Shown here: piece after piece, positions 6,454 to 15,691 of the stretch
How the letters are laid out: each line of letters starts with the position of its first letter
How positions within the stretch are numbered: the first letter of the stretch is position 1
Assembly (NCBI RefSeq): GCF_017876775.1
Contig: NZ_JAGIOP010000001.1
Location: 1,612,001-1,676,000, forward strand
Direction of reading: 5' to 3'
Length of the DNA: 64,000 nucleotides
Source of the DNA: Mycolicibacterium lutetiense
GTDB lineage: Bacteria > Actinomycetota > Actinomycetes > Mycobacteriales > Mycobacteriaceae
The notes under the pieces: generated by a model
The model's database searches: none
Told to the model about the DNA's origin: nothing
The model's input: the letters and a program-made list of their open reading frames with translations, nothing else
Program-made: the position numbers and the translations under genes

Positions 6454-6861
6454 TCACTGGTGGCGCTCGATCTCGGCTGCGGCTGCGATCATGTCCTTGC
6501 CCCACTCGCGGGCTTGGTCGGCCGTGCACGGATCGGGGACCTTCCCGGCGAACACGACCCGCTCGGCACGATCGTCGTCCCACTGCTGAATGACGATCTT
6601 CACGTCGCCGCGCGCCGTGCCATCAAAGAATCTGTACACGCTTGCGCCGTCGTCAATCCACTCGCTGCCCTTGCTGACCGCTCCCGCCGGCACGGGAACA
6701 TCAGCCAGCCAGGTTTGCAACAGGTTCTCTTGGACGAGGCTGCGAGCGTATGCCACGAGCATCTCGTCCCTACGGGGATGGTCCATGCGGCTAAGCCCCT
6801 CCACCTGGGCTTGCTGGTCGGCATCGAGCTCACCGCGGAAGTCATTCCAGTCGTTGGTCAT
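6454..6861 (-). CDS. Hypothetical cytosolic protein (135 aa) in island
   Basis: It starts at ATG 6861 with an AGGG ribosome-binding site and begins MTNDWNDFRGELDADQQAQV. The N-terminal half is predicted helical and acidic. The C-terminal half (KGSEWIDDGASVYRFFDG; GDVKIVIQQWDD) is beta-rich, followed by a helix. No signal peptide or membrane segment is present. A longer ORF up to 6957 lacks a ribosome-binding site and enters the att region, so it is rejected. The gene has its own terminator. Family unknown; next to a T7SS cassette it could be an immunity or adaptor protein, but nothing in the sequence proves that. Confidence 0.6.
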   Translation of the reverse strand: MTNDWNDFRGELDADQQAQVEGLSRMDHPRRDEMLVAYARSLVQENLLQTWLADVPVPAGAVSKGSEWIDDGASVYRFFDGTARGDVKIVIQQWDDDRAERVVFAGKVPDPCTADQAREWGKDMIAAAAEIERHQ

Positions 6862-6907
6862 TGGGTGGCCCTTTCTCGCTTCTCTATGTGCGGCGACCCT
6901 CTGCGAT

Positions 6908-7591
6908 TCACCAGCCGCGTTCGCGCCACTCAGATAGATGTGGACGCTCTGCGCCAAGGGTTGTGTCGTCGCCGTGGCCGGGGTACACCACCGTGCTGTC
7001 GTCGTAGACGTCGAACACCTTGGTGCTCACATCACCCAGTAGCCGCTCGAAGTCGCCCGGCTGCCAGGTCTTACCGACTCCGCCGGGAAACAGGCAGTCG
7101 CCGGTGAACAGGTGGGTCACTCCGTCAGGTGATTTCAGGGCCAGGGCGACCGAACCCTCGGTGTGCCCCTGAAGGTGGATCACGTCGAACGTCAGGTCGC
7201 CGATCGTGATGGTGTCGCCGTCGGCCAGGATCCGGTCGGGCGTCACCGGCAGTGGCTCGGCGTCGAGGGAGTGCGCGGCCGTCGGTGCGCCGGTGACCTC
7301 TGCCACAGCTTTCAGTGCCTGCCAGTGGTCGAAATGCTGGTGGCTGGTGACGATCAGGGACAGCTCGGGGGCCTGCTGCTTGATCACATCGAGGAGCACC
7401 TCGGCGTCGTTTGCCGCGTCGATCAGCAGGGTTTTGCCGGTGGAATTGCAGGTCACGAGGTAGGCGTTGTTGTCCATCGGGCCCACCGACACCTTGATGA
7501 TCGAGGCGTTCGGCAGGGTGCGCCGGGCGGCGGTCTGCGGCTCCTGGTGGCCGGTGTAGGTGTCGTCAACCGCGATGTGAGGGCTGGTCAT
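6908..7591 (-). CDS. MBL-fold metallo-hydrolase (glyoxalase II-like, Rv1637c-type)
   Basis: The 227-aa protein has the full set of metallo-beta-lactamase metal ligands: H84-x-H86-x-D88-H89 (SHQHFDHW), the GHTEGS histidine, the FTGDCLF aspartate and the YPGHGDDT histidine. Such proteins hydrolyse thioesters or lactones and occur next to uvrA in mycobacteria. The start is taken at the ATG before SPHIAVDD, because the longer ORF to 7801 runs into uvrA. Its last 18 or so codons come from the island side of the attachment site and differ slightly from the displaced original 3' end at 4131-4228. The enzyme should remain functional, as the metal ligands lie upstream of or within the identical core. 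Confidence 0.9.
   Translation of the reverse strand: MTSPHIAVDDTYTGHQEPQTAARRTLPNASIIKVSVGPMDNNAYLVTCNSTGKTLLIDAANDAEVLLDVIKQQAPELSLIVTSHQHFDHWQALKAVAEVTGAPTAAHSLDAEPLPVTPDRILADGDTITIGDLTFDVIHLQGHTEGSVALALKSPDGVTHLFTGDCLFPGGVGKTWQPGDFERLLGDVSTKVFDVYDDSTVVYPGHGDDTTLGAERPHLSEWRERGW
6963..7004. repeat. 42-bp direct repeat, candidate attR
   Basis: Identical to 4186-4227. It encodes the VVYPGHGDDT region of the MBL hydrolase on the minus strand, so strand exchange anywhere in it preserves the reading frame and a metal-ligand histidine. Confidence 0.8.
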
Positions 7592-7664
7592 AGCGCCACG
7601 GTATCGGGCTTGTCGGTGGGCGCACATAGCATGGGCGTGAAGTCTGTCGTGGGAAAGGAAACGC

Positions 7665-10559
7665 GTGGCTGACCGCCTGATCGTGAAGGGTGCCCGCGAG
7701 CACAATCTGCGGGGAGTTGACCTCGATCTGCCGCGTGATGCGCTGATCGTGTTCACCGGCCTGTCCGGGTCGGGCAAGTCCTCACTGGCCTTTGACACCA
7801 TCTTCGCCGAGGGGCAGCGTCGTTATGTCGAATCGCTGTCGGCCTACGCCCGGCAGTTCCTCGGCCAGATGGACAAGCCCGATGTGGACTTCATCGAGGG
7901 CCTGTCGCCTGCGGTGTCCATCGATCAGAAGTCGACCAACCGCAACCCCCGCTCGACGGTGGGCACCATCACCGAGGTCTACGACTACCTGCGGCTGCTG
8001 TACGCCCGCGCCGGCACCCCGCACTGTCCGGTGTGTGGCGAGCGCATCGCCCGGCAGACCCCGCAGCAGATCGTGGACCAGGTCCTGGCCATGGATGAGG
8101 GCCTGCGTTTCCAGGTGCTGGCCCCGGTGGTCCGCACCCGCAAGGGTGAGTTCGTCGACCTGTTCGAGAAGCTCAACGGCCAGGGCTACAGCCGGGTGCG
8201 GGTGGACGGCGTGGTGCATTCGCTGACCGACCCGCCCAAGCTCAAGAAGCAGGAAAAGCACGACATCGAGGTGGTTGTCGACCGGTTGACGGTCAAATCC
8301 AGCTCCAAGCAGCGGCTGACGGACTCGGTGGAGACCGCGCTGAACCTGGCTGACGGCATCGTCGTCCTCGAGTTCGTCGACCGTGAGGACGACCATCCGC
8401 ACCGGGAGCAACGCTTCTCCGAGAAGCTAGCCTGCCCCAATGGCCACCCGCTGGCCGTCGACGATCTGGAGCCCCGGTCGTTCTCGTTCAACTCGCCGTA
8501 CGGCGCCTGCCCGGAGTGCACCGGCCTGGGGATCCGCAAGGAGGTCGACCCCGAACTGGTCGTGCCCGACCCGGAGCTGACCCTCGCCGGCGGCGCCATC
8601 GCGCCGTGGGCCGTCGGGCAGAGCGCCGAGTACTTCACCCGGATGCTGTCCGGGCTGGGTGATCAGCTCGGGTTCGACATCGACACCCCGTGGAAGAAGC
8701 TGCCGGCCAAGGCGCGCAAGGCGATTCTGGAAGGCTCGGATCACCAGGTCCACGTCCGGTACAAGAACCGCTACGGCCGCACCCGGTCCTACTACGCCGA
8801 TTTCGAAGGCGTGATGGCGTTCCTGGCGCGACGCATGGAGCAGACCGACTCGGAGCAGATGAAGGAACGCTACGAGGGCTTCATGCGCGACATCCCCTGC
8901 CCGGAGTGCAACGGCACCCGGCTCAAGCCCGAGATCCTCGCCGTGACACTGGCCGCCGGGGACCACGGTGCCAAGTCCATCGCCGAGGTGGCCGAGCTGT
9001 CGATCGCCGACTGCGCCGATTTCCTGAACGCCCTCACCCTGGGGACGCGTGAACAGGCCATCGCCGGGCAGGTGCTCAAAGAGGTCCAGTCGCGGCTCGG
9101 GTTCCTGCTCGACGTCGGCCTGGACTATCTGTCGCTGTCACGGGCGGCCGCGACGCTGTCCGGCGGTGAGGCACAGCGCATCCGGCTGGCCACCCAGATC
9201 GGCTCCGGGCTGGTCGGCGTGCTCTACGTGCTCGACGAGCCGTCCATCGGTCTGCACCAGCGCGACAACCGCAGGTTGATCGACACCCTGGTCCGGTTGC
9301 GCGAACTCGGCAACACACTCATCGTCGTCGAACACGATCTGGACACCATCGCGCATGCCGACTGGGTGGTCGACATCGGCCCGGCAGCCGGTGAGCACGG
9401 TGGCCGGATCGTGCACAGCGGAACATATGCAGACCTGCTGACCAATCCTGAATCCCTCACCGGCGCTTACCTTTCCGGCAAGGAGAGTATCGAGGTTCCG
9501 GCTGTCCGGCGGCCCACCGACAAGCGGCGCCAGATCACGGTGGTCGGGGCGAGGGAGAATAATCTCCGCGAGATCGACGTCGCGTTCCCGCTCGGCGTGC
9601 TGACCTCCGTCACCGGGGTCTCCGGCTCGGGCAAGTCGACCCTGGTCAACGACATCCTGGCCTCGGTGATGGCCAACAAACTCAACGGTGCCCGGCAGGT
9701 GCCAGGCAGGCACACCCGGGTCAACGGACTCGATCAGCTGGACAAGCTGGTCCGCGTCGACCAGTCACCGATCGGCCGCACGCCGCGCTCCAACGCCGCC
9801 ACCTACACCGGGGTGTTCGACAAGATCCGGTCGTTGTTCGCCGCCACCACCGAGGCCAAGGTCCGCGGCTATCAGCCCGGGCGGTTCTCGTTCAACGTCA
9901 AGGGCGGTCGGTGCGAGGCCTGCTCGGGTGACGGCACCATCAAGATCGAGATGAACTTCCTGCCCGACGTCTATGTGCCGTGCGAGGTGTGTCAGGGCGC
10001 CCGGTACAACCGGGAAACCCTCGAGGTGCATTACAAGGGCAAGACCATCGCCGAGGTGCTGGACATGTCGATCGAGGATGCCACCGAGTTCTTCGAGCCG
10101 ATCTCCTCCATCCACCGCTACCTCAAGACGCTCGTCGACGTCGGCCTGGGCTACGTGCGGTTGGGGCAGCCGGCGCCGACGTTGTCCGGCGGTGAGGCGC
10201 AACGCGTCAAGCTCGCCGCCGAACTGCAGAAGCGGTCGACCGGGCGCACGGTCTACATTCTGGACGAGCCGACCACCGGCCTGCACTTCGAGGACATCCG
10301 CAAGCTGCTCAAGGTGATCAACGGCCTTGTCGACAAGGGCAATACGGTGATCGTCATCGAACACAACCTCGACGTGATCAAGACGTCGGACTGGATCGTG
10401 GACATGGGGCCCGAGGGCGGAGCCGGCGGCGGCACGGTCGTGGCGCAGGGCACGCCGGAAGATGTGGCGGCCAACCAGGACAGCTACACCGGGCAGTTCC
10501 TGGCGGAGCTGATCGACGTGCCGGCACCGAAACCCAAGCGGCGCAAGGCCAGCGCTTAG
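7665..10559 (+). CDS. uvrA: UvrABC excinuclease subunit A
   Basis: UvrA is the damage-recognition ATPase of nucleotide excision repair and loads UvrB. The 964-aa length is normal. It has two ABC ATPase halves: Walker [21 protein letters not shown] near residue 33 and [10 protein letters not shown] near residue 650, and an LSGGEAQR signature in each. Zinc-binding cysteines are present (CPVCG, CPNGH, CPEC, and the C-terminal CEAC/CEVC module). GTG 7665 is used, with GAAAGGAAA as ribosome-binding site; an N-terminal [14 protein letters not shown] is typical. I see no clear mycobacterial SOS box in the short upstream gap. Divergent from the MBL hydrolase gene, as in M. tuberculosis (Rv1637c/Rv1638). 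Confidence 0.97.
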   Translation: MADRLIVKGAREHNLRGVDLDLPRDALIVFTGLSGSGKSSLAFDTIFAEGQRRYVESLSAYARQFLGQMDKPDVDFIEGLSPAVSIDQKSTNRNPRSTVGTITEVYDYLRLLYARAGTPHCPVCGERIARQTPQQIVDQVLAMDEGLRFQVLAPVVRTRKGEFVDLFEKLNGQGYSRVRVDGVVHSLTDPPKLKKQEKHDIEVVVDRLTVKSSSKQRLTDSVETALNLADGIVVLEFVDREDDHPHREQRFSEKLACPNGHPLAVDDLEPRSFSFNSPYGACPECTGLGIRKEVDPELVVPDPELTLAGGAIAPWAVGQSAEYFTRMLSGLGDQLGFDIDTPWKKLPAKARKAILEGSDHQVHVRYKNRYGRTRSYYADFEGVMAFLARRMEQTDSEQMKERYEGFMRDIPCPECNGTRLKPEILAVTLAAGDHGAKSIAEVAELSIADCADFLNALTLGTREQAIAGQVLKEVQSRLGFLLDVGLDYLSLSRAAATLSGGEAQRIRLATQIGSGLVGVLYVLDEPSIGLHQRDNRRLIDTLVRLRELGNTLIVVEHDLDTIAHADWVVDIGPAAGEHGGRIVHSGTYADLLTNPESLTGAYLSGKESIEVPAVRRPTDKRRQITVVGARENNLREIDVAFPLGVLTSVTGVSGSGKSTLVNDILASVMANKLNGARQVPGRHTRVNGLDQLDKLVRVDQSPIGRTPRSNAATYTGVFDKIRSLFAATTEAKVRGYQPGRFSFNVKGGRCEACSGDGTIKIEMNFLPDVYVPCEVCQGARYNRETLEVHYKGKTIAEVLDMSIEDATEFFEPISSIHRYLKTLVDVGLGYVRLGQPAPTLSGGEAQRVKLAAELQKRSTGRTVYILDEPTTGLHFEDIRKLLKVINGLVDKGNTVIVIEHNLDVIKTSDWIVDMGPEGGAGGGTVVAQGTPEDVAANQDSYTGQFLAELIDVPAPKPKRRKASA

Positions 10560-10564
10560 CGGCG

Positions 10565-11725
10565 TCAGCGCTTCGATAGAGGCGAGGGGAACCGGGGAAC
10601 GGTGCGGGCTCCGGCCAGCCATTCGGTCAGAGCATCCGCGCGCTGCTGCAGCGCGCGGATGCCGTCGCGGCCGATGTCCTCCAACAGGTGCAGCTGGATG
10701 CGGCCGTCAGCGTCCTGACCCCAGCCGCCGACGATCCGGCCGTCCCACCATGCGGTGGGCCCGCCGTTGCCGTTGGTGTCGAACACCTCCGGGCGATGAT
10801 CGCCGAGGTACCAGTCGCGGTCGAACCACCCCATCGTGGTGACGTCAAGGCCGGGGAGCAGGGCCGCCCACGGTTCAGGTTCCGGCTCGACCTCAAGGTC
10901 GTCGGCAAGCGCGTAACCGGTTGTTCCGTGCAGATCCACTTCGACCGCGCCGATATCGCGCAACGCGTGACGGGCCCAGGTCAGGGTGTTTCCGAACCAC
11001 CATTTGATATCGGTGACCGTGGCCGGGCCGAATGTCTGCAACCAGGTGCGCACCAGCTCGGCGCGGGCATGGTCCGGCTCGGCTGCCGGTCCGGTTGTTC
11101 CGAGCCAGTCGGAGGCGACCGTCCACCGCGGCCGGGAGGTGGTCCAGGCGCCGTCGTTGGGGCCGCGCACGATTTCCCCCCGCACTCCGAGGACCGTCAA
11201 AACCCTTGGAGAAAGCGGAGTTTCACCGCCCCAACGCTTTCCCGGTGCCGGGTCGAAACTGCCGGCGAGCTCGGGCAGCGCGGTGCGCAGTTGTGCGGCA
11301 GGGGTAGGCCCGTGCTCGCGCAGATGGGCCAGCACTGCCTGGCATGCCGTGGCGACCCACTGGGAGCCGTCAACCGCCACCCCGGCCTTCTCCACATCGC
11401 CGACGAGTTTGCGGTGCTCGGTGCCGGCCACCCGGTCACTGGCCCCGGCCTGCACCAGCGGCAGGTCCTCGGCGCGGACGACCCACAGCGTGCGGCGCAT
11501 CGCCAGGTGTTTGAGCAACGTGCGCCGGTCATACAGGCCCTGGTTCAGAGCGTCGGTGGTGAACCCGGGCAGCCGGGCCCACAGGGACAGGTAGGGCGTC
11601 GAGGGATCAGTCGCATGCAGGCCCACGAAGGCGCCGACGGTGGCGGCGACGGAGGGTGCCGGACGGCTCAGGAAGTGACGCCGGGCCAACCGGGCACGGC
11701 GCTCGGCGACGGTGAATGTGCGCAC
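10565..11725 (-). CDS. Winged-helix DNA glycosylase-like protein (HTH_42 / AlkZ-YcaQ family)
   Basis: The 386-aa protein fits the HTH_42 (DUF1006) family, which includes the crosslink-unhooking DNA glycosylases AlkZ and YcaQ/AlkX. Family landmarks are RRHFLS near the N-terminus, the SPYLSLWARL-like segment (TPYLSLWARLPGF), LKHLAMRRTLWVV, and the C-terminal TAWWDGRIVGGW. In AlkZ-type enzymes a Q-x-Q (or Q-x-D) follows 'GL'; here the site reads G35-L-H37-A-T39-D, so chemistry may differ. It is convergent with uvrA (5 bp apart), a fitting neighbour for a DNA-repair protein. The family assignment is from memory of motifs. Confidence 0.75.
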   Translation of the reverse strand: MRTFTVAERRARLARRHFLSRPAPSVAATVGAFVGLHATDPSTPYLSLWARLPGFTTDALNQGLYDRRTLLKHLAMRRTLWVVRAEDLPLVQAGASDRVAGTEHRKLVGDVEKAGVAVDGSQWVATACQAVLAHLREHGPTPAAQLRTALPELAGSFDPAPGKRWGGETPLSPRVLTVLGVRGEIVRGPNDGAWTTSRPRWTVASDWLGTTGPAAEPDHARAELVRTWLQTFGPATVTDIKWWFGNTLTWARHALRDIGAVEVDLHGTTGYALADDLEVEPEPEPWAALLPGLDVTTMGWFDRDWYLGDHRPEVFDTNGNGGPTAWWDGRIVGGWGQDADGRIQLHLLEDIGRDGIRALQQRADALTEWLAGARTVPRFPSPLSKR

Positions 11726-11728
11726 GAA

Positions 11729-12091
11729 TCAGGCGTCGTCCGGCTTGCCCATGGATTCACGGATCTGTTGCAGGCGTTCGGCCGCCGCCTGCTGGCGCTT
11801 CTCATACTGCTCCTCGACGGAGCGGCCCTCCGGAGTCTCGGATGCCAGCTCCGTGGCCCCTATCGCGGTGCCGAACCGGGTCTCGATCTTCTCCCGGACC
11901 GAATCGAACGTCGGCACCCCGGCGGCGGTGTAGCCGGTGTCGGGCACTTCGACGGGTGCGGCCGGACCCGTGGCCGGAGCCGCGGGAACGATCTCACCCT
12001 CCACCGCAGCGGGCTCCTGGGCTTCTTCGGGCTGATCCGGCTGCTCTGGGTCCTTCGTCACGAAATCCACGTTACCTGCGGCAACCGACAT
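11729..12091 (-). CDS. Small acidic/Pro-Ala-rich hypothetical protein (120 aa)
   Basis: The N-terminal half is low-complexity Glu/Pro/Ala (DPEQPDQPEEAQEPAAVEGE). The C-terminal part is a charged helix with coiled-coil character (VEEQYEKRQQAAAERLQQIR). ATG 12091 is used; a GTG at 12070 giving VDFVTKDPEQ is equally credible, since neither has a strong ribosome-binding site. It lies 3 bp upstream of the winged-helix gene on the same strand, so the two probably form one transcript. No family is recognised and no function is proposed. Confidence 0.55.
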   Translation of the reverse strand: MSVAAGNVDFVTKDPEQPDQPEEAQEPAAVEGEIVPAAPATGPAAPVEVPDTGYTAAGVPTFDSVREKIETRFGTAIGATELASETPEGRSVEEQYEKRQQAAAERLQQIRESMGKPDDA

Positions 12092-12178
12092 TTCTTGGGA
12101 TCGGTAGCACTTGGGCCCGCCTTCACTTGAGCACACGACGGAGCCATCGGGGCAACGTGCGACGAAGGGGAAGACGGA

Positions 12179-12679
12179 ATGAGCATGAATCGAGTTATCG
12201 CCGGCGCCATGGGACTGCTCGCGACCGGTGCGGTGCTGGTGGGCTGCTCGGACGACAAGCCTGCCGACAAGCCCGCCGCATCGGCGAACCAACCGGCCGG
12301 TGAATCCAAGGTCAGCACCGGGGGCAACACCCAGGTCAAGGTCGACGGTTCGGACCTGGCCGGCCTCGACCTGAACTCGGTCACCTGTGTCAAGCAGGGC
12401 GGCAAGATCAACGTGGCCAGCGCCGCGGTCGGCGGCCAGCAGGGCATCGGTGTGGTGATGACCGACGAAGCCACCCCCAAGGTCGAATCGCTCGGCCTGG
12501 TCTATGACGGCAGTGCGTTGGCGGTGAGTGAGGCGATGGGCGTCAAGGTCGGCTCTGCCGACGTCAAGGTCGACGGGGACACCTACACCATCACCGGTGA
12601 GGCGTCGGGCGCCGACATGAAGAACCCGATGGCCGGGATGATCAACAAGCCGTTCACCATCACGGTGTCCTGCAGCTGA
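12179..12679 (+). CDS. LpqH-family (19-kDa antigen-like) lipoprotein
   Basis: The 166-aa precursor has a signal peptide with lipobox VLVGC (lipidated Cys23), so it should be anchored on the outer face of the cytoplasmic membrane or cell envelope. The mature part resembles LpqH: a Ser/Thr/Pro-poor spacer, KVDGSDL, DLNSVTCVK, a later YTITGEASG and the closing FTITVSCS, with two cysteines placed as in the LpqH disulfide. True lpqH lies elsewhere in mycobacterial genomes, so this is a paralogue. ATG 12179 follows GAAGGGGAAGACGG. A strong terminator follows at 12693-12738. Confidence 0.85.
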   Translation: MSMNRVIAGAMGLLATGAVLVGCSDDKPADKPAASANQPAGESKVSTGGNTQVKVDGSDLAGLDLNSVTCVKQGGKINVASAAVGGQQGIGVVMTDEATPKVESLGLVYDGSALAVSEAMGVKVGSADVKVDGDTYTITGEASGADMKNPMAGMINKPFTITVSCS

Positions 12680-12692
12680 TCGCCCCGACATG

Positions 12693-12738
12693 GCGGGCGT
12701 GCCCGGTGGACCACCTGCCGGGCACGCCCGCTCCTTTT
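12693..12738 (+). terminator. Strong intrinsic terminator after the LpqH-like gene
   Basis: GCGGGCGTGCCCGG (12693-12706) and CCGGGCACGCCCGC (12718-12731) form a perfect 14-bp stem with an 11-nt loop, followed by TCCTTTT. It insulates the TPR/CHAT locus from the lipoprotein gene. Confidence 0.9.
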
Positions 12739-12739
12739 A

Positions 12740-12745
12740 TATGGT
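12740..12745 (+). promoter_or_regulatory. -10 element for a leaderless TPR-gene transcript
   Basis: TATGGT fits the mycobacterial -10 consensus TANNNT, and its last base is 7 nt upstream of the GTG start at 12752. That spacing makes the start codon the likely first transcribed base. No ribosome-binding site is needed or seen. It overlaps the tail of the preceding terminator. Confidence 0.45.
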
Positions 12746-12751
12746 GCAGAG

Positions 12752-14494
12752 GTGACCATCGCCGGCGATCTCGACCGTGCCCGTCACCTCACGCTGGCCG
12801 CGGACGAGGAAGCTGCCCGGGACGTGCTGGTGTCGCAGCTGCCGCTGATCGAGCAGGCCGATCGCGACGACTATGCGCTGGAGGTGTTCGCCCAACTCGG
12901 TGAGATCTACCTGGTGCGCACCGCGTATGAGGGTGTGGTGGAAAGTATTTCCCGCATCCGCGATTGTCTGGCGATCTACGTCGCGATCCGTGCGGGGCAA
13001 CGCCCCGACCTCGCTGCCGAGGCCACCATGTCCGATGCCGCGATCGATCACATGATCTGCCGCTACAGCCGCCGGGTGGAGTTCCTCGAAGCCGGTCTGG
13101 CTGCCGCCCGCGGCGATCATGAGGGTGCCGCAGCGCATCTGGAAGACTTGATCGAAATCGGTGGAGACTTCGATGATTTGGCTGCTGAGCATCATAATCT
13201 GATCTGCCACACCAGGATTCTGATCGCAAGCAGCTTGTGCGACGACGACCTGTACGCCGCCTCGGTGCCGGTGTGGGCCGAGGTGCTCGATGTCCTGCAG
13301 AATGCGGGGCCCGACAGTGACGCCGAGACCGATCACCTGTTCGTCACCGGAGCACTCGGCTACGGTCGGTTCTGCATCGAATCCGGTCGCCTGGACGAGG
13401 CCCAGCCGTGGCTGCGCCGGGCCGGTGCCCGCGCCGAGGCCCGCGGCTGGAGACTTGCCACCGCCCGCGCCCAACTGGAGCGCGGAGCCGCCGCCTGGTC
13501 GGCCGGTGAGTATTCCGACACGCAGGATCTGGTCACCGAGGCCTATCCGGTGATCGCCGAGCATGCCCGTGCTCATGACGTATCCCGGAGTTGGCTGTAC
13601 TTCGGGCTGATCCGGGTGGGTCTGGGCAGGTTGCGGGAGGCCGACGAGTGCTGGGGGCACGCCGAGCGGCATTGGCGCGAGATCGAACGGCCCCTCCATA
13701 TCCACCGAATCCTGTTGCAACGCAGCTGGATAGCCCTGTTCCGCGGCGCCTTCGATGAGGCGATCGCGATGGTGGGCGAGGCCAGGGGGCTGCTGGAAGC
13801 CTCGCCGCGGCACAGTTGGTTGCAGTACGCGCGGCTGGATGCGCACCTGGGCAACATCTGGCGGGCTGATGCACTGGCGGAGATGGGCATTGACGGTTTG
13901 GGCAAACCGGGGCAGAGCTGGGAACAGGTCGAGGCTCGGTACGCCGCGGGGACCGGCACGTTCAACTGTCGCCCGGGTAGCCGCAAGTACCGCCGCGGGA
14001 TGGTCAAGCTTGATCGGGCTGCCGAACTGAAGATTCCTGCCGCGCTGGCGGTCGATTCGGTGCGCTACACGATCACCGATGCCGGGGCCAGGGCCCGGTG
14101 GGCCAACGGTGTGGCGGCTCCGATGATGGCGGGAGCATTCGCGGTGGCCTGGGAATCGGACAATACCGAACTCACCTGTGAACTGATCGAATACCACAGC
14201 GCACGAGGAACTTTCAGTACAGATCGAGCGGCCGAGACGGGTACGGCCGCAGAATGGACCGACACCGCCACCGCGGTCGTCCCGGTCGAGGCCGAACTCG
14301 CGCCGCAACTCGCCGTCGCGGCCGCCGCCGCACCGGTGGTCGGTGGAGGCGCACTGACCAGGCTCGGCCCGCTGCCCCCGCTGCGGATCGACCCGAGTTC
14401 GGGTCCGATATTGAGCCACTACCGTGAGCTGGCACTGCAGCGGTATGGGCGGGACGTCACCGCGCCTGGCGCGGAATGGGCGACGTGGCCGTGA
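12752..14494 (+). CDS. TPR-repeat protein, partner of the CHAT protease (580 aa)
   Basis: The 580-aa protein is almost entirely helical with repeated TPR-like helix pairs, for example ALEVFAQLGEIYLVRTAYEG (about 40-65), VEFLEAGLAAARGDHEGAAA (about 110-130), ATGYGR-type ALGYGRFCIESGRLDEAQPW (about 205-225) and HRILLQRSWIALFRGAFDEA (about 315-335). The last 100 residues are Ala/Val-rich with LPPLRIDPSSG. No signal peptide. It overlaps the CHAT gene by GTGA, so the two products are made together and probably bind, giving in trans the TPR-CHAT architecture seen fused in Csx29 of type III-E CRISPR (Craspase). TPR arrays usually act as sensor or docking surfaces. It starts at GTG 12752, leaderless. 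Confidence 0.8.
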   Translation: MTIAGDLDRARHLTLAADEEAARDVLVSQLPLIEQADRDDYALEVFAQLGEIYLVRTAYEGVVESISRIRDCLAIYVAIRAGQRPDLAAEATMSDAAIDHMICRYSRRVEFLEAGLAAARGDHEGAAAHLEDLIEIGGDFDDLAAEHHNLICHTRILIASSLCDDDLYAASVPVWAEVLDVLQNAGPDSDAETDHLFVTGALGYGRFCIESGRLDEAQPWLRRAGARAEARGWRLATARAQLERGAAAWSAGEYSDTQDLVTEAYPVIAEHARAHDVSRSWLYFGLIRVGLGRLREADECWGHAERHWREIERPLHIHRILLQRSWIALFRGAFDEAIAMVGEARGLLEASPRHSWLQYARLDAHLGNIWRADALAEMGIDGLGKPGQSWEQVEARYAAGTGTFNCRPGSRKYRRGMVKLDRAAELKIPAALAVDSVRYTITDAGARARWANGVAAPMMAGAFAVAWESDNTELTCELIEYHSARGTFSTDRAAETGTAAEWTDTATAVVPVEAELAPQLAVAAAAAPVVGGGALTRLGPLPPLRIDPSSGPILSHYRELALQRYGRDVTAPGAEWATWP

Positions 14495-15690
14495 CCGACA
14501 CTCTGGTACTCCGTTTCGCCGACGTCGGCATCGCGACCTATGCCAGCCTGCGCGTGGTGGGGGAGCCGCAACGCTCGGTCACCTGGGTGGTCGAGGAGCC
14601 GCACATGGCGGCGGTGGAGGCTGTGCTCAACCCGGCGCTGCCGGATCCGATCGGCCCCGAAACACCGGCCGAGGCAGTCGAACGGGCAGTGGTCACCGGC
14701 GCATTCGCCACTCCGGATGCCGAACTCGAACTGGCCCGCCTGCTCGGTTCGCATCTGATCGGGATCGCCGGCTGGCACCTGTTGGCCGATCGCGTCGCCG
14801 ATGTCCGGCCGGTGCTCTTCGTGACGCCGAGCCCGCGGTTGGGTCGGGTGCCCTGGGGTGAGCTGGCGATGCCGGGTCCCGACGGCTTCCGGCTGATGGA
14901 GTTGGTGGATGTGCTGATGGCGGTATCGCCCAACATCGTTCACGCGCCGCGCAGCCCAGCCCGTTGGTCGGATCGACGCGACCGCCCGCCGGTACTGGTA
15001 CTGGATCCCCGCATTCCCGGACAGCGGCCGGATTCGGCCCTGGGCTCGGTGCTGGGACGCCCGGCACCGCAGACGCCGCTGTCGGAGCACTTCGGTGAGC
15101 TGGTGGCCGGGCACGCCGTCCTGCCGAAAGTCGAGGAGGCCGTCGAGCTGTTCCGGCGCACCGATACCGACCGGCGCTGGTTGGCCGAGGCCTGCGCGCA
15201 GGACCCGAGCCGGCTGCTCTACGTCGGGCATGCCAGCGCCGCCGACGGTGCCGCCGGGCATGCCGATCGCGCGGCACTGCACCTGGCCGAGAACTCACCG
15301 CTGACCGCGGGGGAGATGATTGCGACGCAACTACCGATCCCGCCGCGAGTGGCGTTGCTGGCGTGCGCATCCGGCGGTGACTACCGGTTCGACGAGGCAG
15401 CCGGATTGGTCGCCGCGATGATCCTGGGTGGCGCGCAGTTGGTGACCGCGACCCTGTGGTCGCTGCCGACCACGGCCGGGTTCCGCCAATTCAGTCCAGC
15501 CGGCGCAGAGGCCGATCCGATGACGGACACCATCGTCGGGGTGGATTCGGCACATCGAGACGACGATGCGGGTGCGGCGGTGAACCGCTGGCAGCGGTCC
15601 ATGATGCGGCGGTGGCGTGACGGCGACCGGACGGCCAGCCCCCTGCACTGGGCCGCACTGGCCACGTTCACCGTCGACGGCGCCCGCTGA
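14491..15690 (+). CDS. CHAT-domain caspase-like cysteine protease (399 aa)
   Basis: The CHAT domain (caspase family clan CD) occupies about residues 160-399. The catalytic dyad is visible: His247 in LLYVGHAS and Cys292 in VALLACASGG. It is followed by the family's EAAGLVAAMILGGAQLVTATLW helix-strand. An N-terminal region (1-150) of unknown fold contains RVPWGELAMPG, a common pre-CHAT motif. GTG 14491 is chosen because it gives the 4-bp GTGA overlap with the TPR gene; ATG 14476 is the alternative (add 5 to residue numbers). CHAT proteases in bacteria act in gasdermin activation and CRISPR-Craspase immunity. The substrate here is unknown. No CRISPR or gasdermin-like gene is seen nearby. Confidence 0.88.
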   Translation: MTDTLVLRFADVGIATYASLRVVGEPQRSVTWVVEEPHMAAVEAVLNPALPDPIGPETPAEAVERAVVTGAFATPDAELELARLLGSHLIGIAGWHLLADRVADVRPVLFVTPSPRLGRVPWGELAMPGPDGFRLMELVDVLMAVSPNIVHAPRSPARWSDRRDRPPVLVLDPRIPGQRPDSALGSVLGRPAPQTPLSEHFGELVAGHAVLPKVEEAVELFRRTDTDRRWLAEACAQDPSRLLYVGHASAADGAAGHADRAALHLAENSPLTAGEMIATQLPIPPRVALLACASGGDYRFDEAAGLVAAMILGGAQLVTATLWSLPTTAGFRQFSPAGAEADPMTDTIVGVDSAHRDDDAGAAVNRWQRSMMRRWRDGDRTASPLHWAALATFTVDGAR

Positions 15691-15691
15691 G

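Larger units (their letters stand above)
4186..7004. mobile_element. 2.8-kb genomic island inserted in the 3' end of the MBL hydrolase gene
   Basis: The 42-bp repeats bound a block that separates usp from the MBL hydrolase gene, which are adjacent in M. tuberculosis (Rv1636, Rv1637c). The island supplies a replacement 3' end to the hydrolase gene, so host function is kept. Its cargo is a T7SS-type cassette on the minus strand, a 135-aa gene and a frameshifted plus-strand gene. Its base composition looks less GC-rich than its surroundings. No integrase or recombinase gene is visible, so it is either a remnant or mobilised in trans. Island status is inferred from the duplication and synteny. 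Confidence 0.7.

Noticed and set aside
7592..7664. SOS (LexA) box upstream of uvrA
   Set aside because: No TCGAAC-N4-GTTCGA-like sequence is visible in the short divergent gap.
12737..14419. 560-codon minus-strand frame opposite the TPR gene
   Set aside because: Low-complexity His/Gln/Gly/Arg translation; it is the shadow of the TPR gene, which has coherent helical repeats and operon overlaps.
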